From NCBI RefSeq assembly GCF_028858725.1, contig NC_084761.1, positions 19,684,501 to 19,748,500 of the forward strand: a stretch of 64,000 nucleotides of DNA, given 5' to 3'. This document shows positions 42,201-54,200 of the stretch, one piece after another. Origin of the DNA: Colius striatus (taxonomy: Eukaryota > Chordata > Aves > Coliiformes > Coliidae). The position numbers were made by a program, and so were the translations under genes. The notes beneath the pieces were generated by a model that did no database searches, had not been told where the DNA came from, and saw nothing but the letters and a program-made list of their open reading frames with translations. Numbering within the stretch: position 1 is the stretch's first letter; the number at the start of each line of letters is the position of its first letter.

Positions 42201-45200
42201 GCTAAGTTGTCCCGAGGATTGGTGACTGAGCTCCTGAGGTGAACCATTTTGACCATGAAGCTGCTGATGGTTGTTATCTCACTGACTGGAGATGTTGCAT
42301 GCTTATCTTCCTGTTGTCTTGGACATACACCTGTAGTTGCTGTGTTTTGTGTGCACCAGAATGTGAACGTAATCCAGAGCTGCTTTGGTCTGAGTCAGGA
42401 GAGGCTTAATCTACTCTCCGACTTTTTTTACCAGGATGGGGTGTTTGGGTGGAAAGAATTACAGGGTAGGAGCCAGCAGCAGGCATGGGTCTCTCAATTT
42501 GCAGAGCCTGAGTGTGTGTGTGTGTGTGCGCAATGGATAGCTGGTGTACAGAGCCTTGTAGCATGTGAATAGTGACAAGTGCAAACACGCTGTCCTATTA
42601 TGTATATACCAGAAATTGATGGAATACTTTAAGATGCACAACTGTTTGATCTTCAGCAGCATTTGTCTTGCTGGAATATGTAGTAGCAGTATGAAAAACT
42701 GAAGCAACTTAAGTTGCTGGTAGAAGATGATTATTTCCTAATGCAAATAAGCTCATTTTGATATCAGTATCTAATTGAAGAGTCATTTGGTTTTAAGACC
42801 TTCTCAGCCAAGTAGGATAGCTCTTGTTTTTTTCTGAGAGTTATGTTAACTATTATTCATGTAGCCTTTGAGTAAAAAAGTAGCTGTTTTTAATCTCTGG
42901 TATATCATCTGATTTTGGTAAATCAATTGTTCCTTTTGGAATGTGAAGTGATAAGCACAAATAGGCTATCAGCTTTGCAGTAGTAGTTCTTGCCTTCCTA
43001 CCTTCCCATCTCCCTACCAGAGACATTGATATCTTTCTCTCCTAACTTCAGTAGCGAAAATACGGGGTTTACATGACAGTGCTGAAGTTCTGAGCGCTTC
43101 TGCTATCCTGTTCTCATTTCTGTCCTCAGATCCCAGCCTCTTGCTCCAATTTGTTTACAGCCTTTATCCTGGAATGCACCACTTCTGTCTCTGAAGTGAG
43201 CATGTCATTCCACTTGTTATACAGTGTACTTGCAGATTGCCTTAAGCTCTGTGTCCTGCCTGAGAGCTGAAAACTCACTTCTTCCACTAGCTTTTCGGCC
43301 ATCCTGGAGCCTGATAACACTCCCGAGTCAGCCTTTAAAGGTTTCAGACACTTATACACACCAGGTTTCTTATGCCATATGTTTATATTACAATGTGAGC
43401 CAAGAACTGTGATCTCCTAGGGGACTTCTCATGACTTTCTCTCTAGATGTTGCCACATCCCACCAGAGATTACTTTGCAGACAAATTTGGCATTGACCGT
43501 AAAACAAGCAAGTACCATTTAAGTGTTGGTGTGGGAGAAGGCACCAGCTTAATCTTCAACTATTTTAGTTCTACTCATATAACAAAGTTTTTAAATTTCA
43601 GCATGACAACTCTTAGTAGTTTGAAGTCCAATATGAATGTAAGAGAAAGAGTTCCCTTTTTTTTTCTGAAGGCACAAACCTCGGTTATTTATGTGCCAGT
43701 AGTTCCAAATTTTCAAACTGTAATATGCATCTCATTAAAACCTCTTTAAGAGGCAATATAAATGTCATTTCCCTTTTGATAGCTTTTCTGTGACTGGTGT
43801 TTTTAGAGGTAAAAAAATGCCCTCCTCTCCAGGCATGCTGTTATTCATGACATGACAGAAACACTCTGTTTTTCCATGCTTTTCTTAACAGTAAAGATGA
43901 TACTTGTCTCTATTCTGACAGTAAAAGACTGTAGTTTTAGCATAATAGGTAAAAGCATTTTTTAGGCACCCTAGCTGGGCAGGACAATACCTGAATGCCT
44001 TCACTTCCCTACAATTCTTCTCTGCCATGGTTTGTGAACTCATGGAGCGCTGATATCTTGGGTTGTGTGCTACATAACAACACAGCTGGCAGAGGAAAGA
44101 TGCCTGAGGTGCCTTATACTGGAGTGTTGCATTGTAAAAAGGCTGCATCTCTTACAGATGCATGAGAGAATGGAAGTCTGTTTCTTGACTGATTTTTTTC
44201 ACTACACAGAAAAAGCTGCACAGCTTCAGTCTGAACAGAATAATCAATAAAATGTATGTGGTGAACAGCAGATGGTAGCAAGGCAGTGAACAGCAAAAAT
44301 AGATGCTGCTCTGCTTGTTTTGTGATACGATCCTCTATAGAGAAGAGAAAGGAGGCCTGCATTTACCATATCTACACAAAATTTGCATATTCTTTGGTAG
44401 CTGCTGTGTTTTCCTTAACAAGGGAAAGGAAAAGCAAGGCTGCATCTTGTGGTTTTGTTTTTTTTTTTTAATCTCCAGGAAGTAATTTCTGTGTGTTTTT
44501 CAGATGTGGATTGTTTCAGTTACATGAAAAAGAAACCGTAGGCTTTGTAGTGTTGGGCTAAAGAACTAAAGATCATGGGAAAATACAAGCAGGCTGGAAA
44601 TCTGAACATGTCTGCTGGATGAGACCGAAAGCTTCCTTTACTTGCTTTGACTAACTGTTTTGCAGTGGAGGAGATAATTTTTCCCTGCTTCTGTTTCCAT
44701 TACAGCTTAAGAGAAGGTTTTATGAGTGACATGCTGAGGAAAAATGTATGTATCCTGGGAGGATGTCAGCAAGACCAGGATTCACTTAAAAACTCAACAT
44801 GGAGGAACAAACTACACTGACACCTGATTTAGCGATTATTTTAGTGTGAGAGTCGTAGAAAGGGAGATGAGATGTCACTTTGACAGTTTACTGAAACCTA
44901 TTTACTGTAGTGATACAAGGATATAGATTGCTTCATTCTGTCTTCTTAAAGCCAGTGGATCACCTTGAGGCATCTCTAAATTTCTTGCTTCCAACAAGTT
45001 CTGTAGGTCTGTCAGAGATAGCTGGCCTCAATTAAGGCTTGGCTTTTAAGATTGCTGGTTAGGTTGTTTTTTAGGCCTCTGCTCTGAACCAGCCTAGCAG
45101 CTTCTTAAAATGCAAATTAATCTTTGGTGTGGAGGCCTTGCTTTGTATGCCTTAGAGATCAGTGAAAGCAAACACTGAAAAGTTGGAATGAGAGGTCTTG

Positions 45201-48200
45201 TTTTGTCAGTGTGCTCTTCTGATGCTTGGGCAAGACATAAAAACAGCTGTGGAGTGTGTCCTTCTGCATGTTATGTTTTCTTTTCCTTTGTTTTTTGACC
45301 AGCTGTGCTTTTGTACTTTTCTGGTTTATGAGCAATAAAGCAAGCAGCAAAAATGGTTACATGCTCCCCTCAAAACTCTTGCACTGGGTCTTTGTTGTAG
45401 CATGGCATGTACAGATTATTTAGGCTCTGTAACACAGGAGAAATGGGTCTCTTGTAAACAGGGCTTATTAAGAGTAGTCTTGGTGTAAGCAGGTGGACTC
45501 ATGCTTTGGGATTAGGTTAGCTGCCCAGCCAACCTTCCCCAGCTTCCTGGGGATGCCTGGAGTTCAAAACCCTGTAATAACTGGGTGTAGTCTGAGTTGG
45601 TGTCACGGAGGTTGGCCTCTTTGGAAGAACAGCTGTTGCCTGTGGAGCACAAGCTTTCAGCCCATGGTTCTCGCTGATGGGGTAGAGAGGAGGGCCTTTC
45701 CTGGGACTGTGCTGAAGCTTGCCTGAAGTTTGCTTTGGTGACTTTCTCAGAAGGAGTCCAAATTCATCCCAGGGATTTCTCCTGCTATACTTGAGGTTGG
45801 AAGGAGTGACTTGTGAAATGGAAGACAAGCTTACAGTGAAGCGTGCTGTGGCCACCTTGTGTCACCAGACTTTCAGGATGTGGCCACCTGAGGGAGTGGA
45901 ACTGGGAAAAGGAGTTTGACTCCATTCAGGGACAGGACAGATCGTGGTTACATGGTATTACAAAACACCTGTCAACATCAAGCCTTCTCACTTGATCTAA
46001 AACTGCAAAGGGACCTACCTGTACAGAAAAAAACCCCAATGTTGTAAGAGTAGTTGGAAATAAGTCATTAAAGAAAAGTGGTTCTTTCGTTTGCAGTTCA
46101 GATTCTGAAATAATTGGCTATGCCTTGGACACTCTCTACAATGTAATATCGAATGACCTAGAAGAGGAGGAGCAAGGTAAGCACATGGTAGTAATAGTTT
46201 TATTAACAGTGGGGGTGCTTTCCTTGGTGGTTTTGCTCAAAATACAACTGTAGTACTCTGTGATTTACTAATGCTGAGACTTGCTTTGTTATTGTTTAGC
46301 TGTTAACACTAAAAATCTTGTTGTACATAGCTTGCTTTAAAGTAAATGCTGAACCTCATACTTACTAATTGTGAAAACTATGTTCTGTGAACAGCAGCCA
46401 GGTTGGAATGGGTTAATTCATTGGGATTTTTTCTAGTTTGCAATGAAATAATCAAGTTTTTACTATTGAGAAAGAACAATTCTGTCTGTTGTTGTCAAAT
46501 GGAACATTAGAATCTGATGATTTATCAAGGACACGGAGAGATAAAATCTTGGCTACCTATGAAGGTGTCTGTATCCAAGTGTGACAGCCTTCTTGTCCAG
46601 TTCTGCTATGGCTGCTTTGAAACAAAGTTTGCCTGTCCTTCCTAAGATAGATAGGTACAGAAGTAGACACTATACAGCAAGGCTGTGAAACTCCGTGACC
46701 CTGCTGCCTTTATTTTATTTTTGAAGGCCTTTCTTGGTAGGCCATCAAAACCAGTCTCAAAGGCCAATGAAATGGTTGCAGCTCTTACATTTAAGCCCAT
46801 ATTTCATAGAAACATCAGTATGCTGAATAAAGTAATAACAATAACCCAAGTTAAGCTTGCCTGGGCAAGAAGAATGTTCTTGGACTTCAGGAATCTTTCC
46901 AGACCTAGACAGTGCTTGTATTTTCCAGTTTCCATTACATGTAGCGGAGTGCAAATGCTCCTGTGAATGAGGAAAGTATGAAGTGAAATTGAGTTGAAGT
47001 CTCTTGTCTGTGCAGTTTACCCCAGGATACTTCTTCAAAGGCTCCTTAAGTGACAAGTAACCTCATGGAAAATAGGTGAAGGTTCTTTAATACGAAAAAA
47101 ATTCTGCCAGTATCTTGGCATTATGTTGTGCAGTATGTCCTTTCACAATGCTTCTACTTGAAAGCTGAAATCCTTCTGTGATGTATCCTTAACCATCTCT
47201 GAAATTATTGCTTTGCCTACTTACCTTTTATCGCCTTGGTCATCCAGTTGCCTGATCTTGATGAAAAAGGTTTTTAACAAGGTCGGAGTTTTACAATGCT
47301 GGTGAATCCGTATAACCTGGTAGTGACCTTGACAATAATGTTACTAGTAGTCTTTTAAGAAGAGTAAAGAATTGACAAACTTAAGTTATGTATGTGTGAT
47401 CACCAGTGTTTTTAGAGTATGGGGTTGTTTAGTTTGACCACTTCCAGAAGAATTGTCTGAGGGAGTAATTGCTGCTGTAGGAAGCTAGGATGGCTGCTTT
47501 GGAAATCTGAGCTTACGCTGCTACTGGTTGTGCTATTTGGAAAGCTATTCAACTTGTAAACCTTTCTCTTGTTTCTTTTTCTTTTATCTGCATTGACAGA
47601 TGATTCTGAAGGTAAAAGAACCTTTACTTATATAAATATGCCACTTTGTTTTAGGTCTAGTTGCTACATTCACACCCATAACACTTGCTGCCATTTAAAA
47701 AGGACACTGTGAAGACTTGAATTGGAGCTTAGTGAAAGCTTTTTGCATTCTGCTCTGTAGTTTGTCTTTGGAGCTGGAGTATCTTCCCAGTTTTATTTTT
47801 TATGTGATTTAGTCATGTTGAATGTCAGCAGATCTCTGGAGACTGTAATAATGATAAAATCCTGTTTAGGGTGTAATGAAAGTGTGCAGCTTCAGAACTG
47901 GTGGGATTGTAATGGGCAAAAGTTTGTCAAGAATTTCTTTTCTCAAGAAGCCCTGAAGTTTAACACAACTGCATGCACTGCACATAAGCATTCTTCACAG
48001 TGTCACTTTTAAGTGATGCATGTTAAAATACAGTGTTCCCTTCTACCATGAGTTACCACTAACACTCTGCATGTTCTCTGTTTTTAAACTGGTTTATCAA
48101 AATGCACTTTATCTGTTTAAGATCGAATTCTTGTTTGCAGTGCTGCTTGTTAGTGAATAACTAAGAGCTAGTCTTAATCTCTTTATTTGAGCCCCGTGAA

Positions 48201-51200
48201 TGTGCCAATTTGAAGAGTCTGATTGCAAGATCTGTGCTGTATCCACAAAAGATGCACTTTGACTTAGTTTCACTGTTTCTTTTGGTCTGACTCTTCTCTT
48301 TTTTTTTTTTTTTTTCTTTTTTTTTTAATTTGGTAGAAGACACACTGGTAGGAAAAAAACAAGAGTTGCGAGGGGAAAAAAAAGGACCACTTTAATTTGG
48401 CCCTTTTGTGGCTTTTGGAATAAATGGTTGTCGCAAACTTGTAAGAGGCTGTTGCCTTAGCACCTGGAATGTGTGCAAGGACAAGAGTTGGGATTAGAAA
48501 GCATCCATAGTTCAAATACTTGCTGTTTGTGGCTGAGTTTGAGTAAAAGACAATGTTCAGTCACAGCTCATAATAAATTAAAAGATGAAATATTTTTTAC
48601 TTAACCACCTATTTAAAAGAAAAAAAAACTTTAGGTTCATGGGCCTTGGTTTGCAGCCAGCTGCAGCACAGCATGTCATCTGTGGTTCATTCTCAGCTGA
48701 GTTGCCTCTTATCCTACACTAGCAAGTTCAGCAACTGAACTTCTGTGGAGTTGGCTTACCTGTTTGGGGATTTTCTGTTTACTCTTGTAAACCAGGAGTG
48801 ACCCAGACTTGATAAGCCCCTCAGCTTTAGAGAACTCACTATTGGACTTGTATTCCGCTAGATGTCTGGGCTGGAGTTACTTTTTACATAGTCTGTCCTC
48901 TGTTTTGTCATCTTTTGTTAGTATTTTGTAGTTTCTGCAGTGAAAAATTTACAGCAGACTGTTGCTGCTTTTCTCTCCCTCTTGTAAGCTACATCCTGAT
49001 CAGTCTGCTTCACTACACTACACTAAAGAAATGACTGGCTATTCTCTGATGTCTGAAAGGCCAATCAACCCCCTCTTTCCTCTACTGGAAGTTCTTAAAA
49101 ATTAGATCTTCTATACTGACACCTTGCAGCGAATCACCATTGCCAATAGTTTGAACTGGGTTGGCCGAGCTAATGTTGTTTTCTTGGCACTGTGGTTTTT
49201 TGGTAGAGTCCTTGGATTTCTCTGTTTTGCCATACCCCTAAAAAGGTACAGAGTTTGAAGACAGTTTGTAACCTTTGACCCTTTTTATAGTTTCTCACTT
49301 GTTAATGGTTTGTTAGTGACTCCTTGATAAGGCTGTAAATAACACAGTTTTGGCAGGAGTTTTGCCTTCACTTAGTGAAATCAGACCTTTGGTTAGAAAT
49401 TCAGTGGCTTTGCCATTTATTTTCTGTGCTTTATGCTTTGAGCTGTTCCTGTGCTAGTGGTTTCATCTGCTGACATGGGACAGTGTCGCAGTGCTGAGTG
49501 TACATCTGCGGGAGCTGAAAGGCAGCTTGGTTTAGAAGCTGAGCAGCAGTGCCTTTGCCACAGCTCTTCAGTGAGGCCTTGGGCTGTCTGAACATCCCAA
49601 AACACAGTTTAGAGCCCAGGCAGGTGGAAGCTACACTGCGGGGCAGGAGGGTATTGTGGGGTTATGGAGAGAGAAGGCAGCAAAGCAGCAAGTTGTTTAG
49701 AGGGGATGTGTGGGGAGAGGAAGCTTGGGCGGGAGGAGGTTGCTGGGCTGGAGCTGGATATGAGTGGATATGTCCTGTGCATTGCTCCTCTAGCAGTGAA
49801 TTTTTCATTGGCTTTCTTTGCTATTGTGAGAAGCCTTGTGTAAACACAACCAAGCAATGAACCAACCTATTTTTAAAACTCAATGAGAGACCTGTTTCGT
49901 GTATGGTGGCTTCTGGTGTCACATACAAGTGAATTTCCACCCCTCTCCAGTGGAATTGGATTTGAGCTACTGCTGGGCCGTTGAAAAGCTGAGGTCTCAG
50001 GAACTGTACTGGTCTTGAATGAAATATCTTCTTTTTCTGTCCAAAATGAAAGTACAGTAAAAAACTCCCTTTGAATTAGAATTGCTGTTCCTCAACTTTT
50101 CATCAAAAAATCCTTCACTATGCCAACCAATAGTACCTTCATGGGATTGTTTTGGGAAATACCTTTGTAAATTGTCAATCAGCCTAGAAAAACAGCAGCA
50201 GTGCAGAGATGTGATTTGCATATTTTCCTATTGCTTTTATTGGATACTTTTGTTTTTTGTTTGTGCAACAATGACTCACAAAACAATTATGTACCCAACT
50301 AAAGAATAAGTAACTGAATGGCACTTCATTTCCCTTGTTGCAGTTCAGACTGCAAGACTGAGAGGCTTTTATGCTCATCTGTTTCAAACTTACTCTCCTT
50401 TCCTATTTTTTTTTCCTGATTGCTAAACAAAAATAAATAGATGAGATGTTTGAGCTATTTAGCTTTAGTCTATAGTCCCCACCACTTGCTTCAAGCCCCT
50501 TAGTGTGAGATGCTTTTGCACAGTAGTGCATCGTCCTTATGAGGAACTTCTTTGCTGGATCAGTTGATCCACATGCAAACATAGCCACTTGAAACCTTCT
50601 ACCTTTATTCTGGGAGGGTTCTCTCTTTTCTCTCTAAATTTTCTGCTGACTTATGAGTGTGTTTGATTATATCTGTAACAGGCAACTGTGGGGGTGCAAG
50701 TCAGATATGATAAATGGAAATAGTTGGGGTCTTTTTCATGTTGAAATGAGCTTGTTAGTAGATTCTTGGTTCCTTTCTTGGTTCCTTTGTTTTTAGACCA
50801 AAATATCTCTCCATAAAAGTTATGTTTCAAATAATGTAGGTTTTCTCTTTTGTGCAAAGCTTGTGTTAGTGCTCATTTGGAAAATAATTCAATTAACATT
50901 ATAGCAATTACTCTAAACTTTTTGGTCACTCATGGCCCTACTTTAGTAAGAATAAAAATCACAACTACCTGAAGTTGCTCCAATCGTATTGTAATACCAT
51001 GTTTTTTACTATTGCAGAAGAAAACTTACCAAAACAAGTTGATGATCTGGGAAGTCAGTTCACAGAGATTTTCATTAAACAGCAAGAAAATGTCACGCTT
51101 TTGTTGACTCTTGTGGAGGTGAGTAACAGTGTCATACTTTGAATACTGCAAAGTTTCTAGTGCTGTACAGAGAGGTTATCTTAAGGGATAAAGCTATGTT

Positions 51201-54200
51201 TTTGTCTTTCTACTGAAGCTTCTGAGGTATTCTTAGACACAGTGAAAGCAGAGTTGGAGGTGACTGAAGACTGACCTGGATAATGCTGTTAGTGCAGCTT
51301 TTAAAGGAGGGAGAGTAACATCAAAAGGCTTTTTACATATTTGATTAGAAACAGTACAAATTTTTGCTCTTTAAACAGCAACTGTTTTCAGTTGTTCAGG
51401 GATAATTTTCTAGATGATCATTAAATGATAATGAGGTAATATGGTCTGGTGAGATGCAGTTCAAGTAGAAAGGGTGACAGCTTTGCATCTTCATGACATG
51501 TTTAACTCATTTTCCAGTGTTGTTTTTCGCAAGGACTATCTCTATTCTCAACTGTTTAAAAATTTGATTTCCAAACAAACTGCATGAAGGAAGAAAGAGC
51601 AACAGGCATGTCTTACTTGGTGTGTTTGGGGTTTTTTACTTTTTTGTTTTTCTTTCTTTGTGGGTTTTAGAAAGAAGAAACAGACAGGAGAGCTACCCTA
51701 AAGAGAGAGAGAGAGAAAGAAAGAAATTGCTAGCAGTTCACATTGCTGATAATAGAAAGAACCACTAAGTAGTGTTTTAACTATAAGAGGATGGACAAAA
51801 AATAGAAATTGACAGGAGACAGTTCTTAATTTGTGTGGTGTCTGTTCGTAACCGGTGTCTGGAAGAGGAAGTTGAATACTGAGGAATTTATTACTTAATG
51901 TACTCTTCTCTGTCTTTGCAGGAATTTGATTTCCATGTTCGATGGCCTGGAGTGAAACTACTTACATCTCTTTTAAAGCAGCAAGGACCTCAAGTGCAGC
52001 AGATAATTCTTGTCAGCCCTATGGGTAAGTGGTTGAGTTGATTGCTGATAAACTTGAAGCTGGAAGCTCACCAAACTTCCTGGCAGGGGGTTAGAGGAGC
52101 CTTGAGCAAGATGTTTGAAAGACTTCCAGCGTGAAAAAATTGCACATTTTTATGCTGTTTTATGTTTCATACAGGTGTTTCCAGACTCATGGATTTACTA
52201 GCAGACTCCAGAGAGGTTATACGAAATGATGTAAGTACAGAACAAAGGCAGTTTATCTTTGTAATAGTAACTGTCTGTTGCATTGCTTAGTACTTGTGCA
52301 GAATTTGAATTAAATTGAATGAATGAATGTCAAGATATCACCGTGTTTGCTAATTGGAATATTTGATTCCTTAGTTGCATTAGGTGGCTTTGGGATGTCT
52401 CGCCACAATTCACCTGACAAAGGCAAACTGATACTGGGTATTTAATGCAAATGCTGACCTTCGCATAGGGTTCCCAGTGTATTACCTGATCTTTCTTTTG
52501 TCCTTCTGTCAGGTTCACTTCAGTTCTTCTTTACTCATCAGATGCCAAAACATTCTAATGACTAACTAGAGAAGAGATGAGGTGCTTTACAAGTTCTCTC
52601 TTCTTTTTTCATAGTATTGTCCTTCTGTTTTGAAGTGCCTGTGGGAACTCTTGCATAGTGTGCCTGGTGGATTTGGTTGGATGTGCCAAGTTGCAGGCCA
52701 CGCAGTGCTGTCCTGTAATTCTGACCAAGGATTATGCTACTGATATGGCATCCCTCTGAGAACTGTGACTTATGAAAAGCAATATAGTTTCAGTAAAACT
52801 AAGTTTAACTTCTTCTCTCCCCTATCTGTCAAGGGAGTCTTGTTGTTACAGCAGTTGACCAAAAGTAATGCGGCCATACAGAAGATTGTTGCCTTTGAAA
52901 ATGCCTTTGAGAGACTTCTGGATATAATAACAGAAGAAGGAAACAGTGATGGAGGTACAGAAAAGTCTAAGACTTAGTCATAGTCTTGTGCTTCTGCACA
53001 AACTATTAGGTGACAATGTTTACAGGCTGACGTTAGTATGGAATTGGAGCTAGGTCTGTGGATAGAAGGACCAAAATATACAATCCTGATCATAACAAAA
53101 CAAGCAAAACCAGACTGAGCAAGTAGACGAGGTTTCAGCATCTTTTGAAAACTAGTTTTGAGATACTTAGTTAAAACATCAGTTAATTTCTCTGTGTGCA
53201 TGAGTTGGTGTGTTCCTGTTTGGCTTAGGTCTGTGAATGAATATGCTTGGAATGGCAGCATCAGATACGTGTATGCCACATTTGTCACTTACCAAGTTAA
53301 GCATCTGCATTCCTCCTGCAAGATCCTGAGATGTCTGGAGTGGCTGGAAGTAACAGCTGAGTTTTTTTCATCCACACTAATAACTGCAGTTGTCTGGTCA
53401 GCTCCTTGGGAGAGGAAAAAAATTATTAAAAAGTGAGCAAAAAATGAGGCAGCACTCAGGTGCTCCTTTTATTTTCTTATTAGTAACACATTATAAGTTT
53501 ACCCCAAATTGTAGTTTGCAACAGGATCTGTTTCAGTAACAAAACAGGTTGCTGTTCCGTGACTTTTCTGTGGGCTGCAGGAGCGGTTATTGCTTCTTTT
53601 CCAGCTTAACTATTTCAGGTGTGTTGGCATGGAAGGATTAAGCAAATGTTTGATTCCAAGCTGCTATTTTTAGGCAGTTAGTAATTTTAGGAGATGTGGC
53701 ATGGAAATTCCAAGGTGATAAGAGTTCTCTGCTTCCCCCCTCCTGCGTGTTCGTGCCTCCCACCGGCGGCCCTGCAGGGGCTGGAGTGCTGACTGTGGCT
53801 CTGTGGCAGGAGCAGGCAGGGGAATGCGACAGCTGCTGTCTCTTTGTTCTCCCGGTCCCAAGTCTGGCACTGCCTGTGTGATTTAAGGAGTGCAAGGAGT
53901 ACGTCTCTATCCTTCCTGTTGAGTCCAGATTTAGAAGCATCCCAACAGTACCAGATGCTGGCCACCTTTATTCATGTTGTTGAGAATGAAGAGTTCGGAT
54001 GTGGGTGCTCTGTTCAGTCCAGAACGTACTTAGTGCATGGAGAAGCTAGTTAGTTTTCCATGTGTCGTTTTTTGATGAATATTTTGTTGTTTTGTCTCAC
54101 CAGGAATAGTAGTAGAAGACTGTCTCCTCCTATTACAGAACTTGTTGAAGAATAATAATTCCAATCAGAATTTCTTCAAAGAAGGTTCATACATTCAGCG

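Larger units (their letters stand above)
39262..46096 (+). other. USO1: USO1 introns 1-3
   Basis: Introns 39262-39866, 39954-40054 and 40120-46096. The last, about 6 kb, has a T-run at about 41909-41927, a TG repeat at 42512-42528, and an unassigned 77-codon minus-strand frame at 43126-43359. The segment 45490-45900 is somewhat GC-richer, with open frames on both strands but no recognisable protein. No CR1 tail is seen. Confidence 0.8.

Noticed and set aside
45490-45900. Possible retroviral LTR or gene fragment in USO1 intron 3
   Set aside because: GC-richer with open frames on both strands, but no terminal repeats, primer-binding site or recognisable protein.
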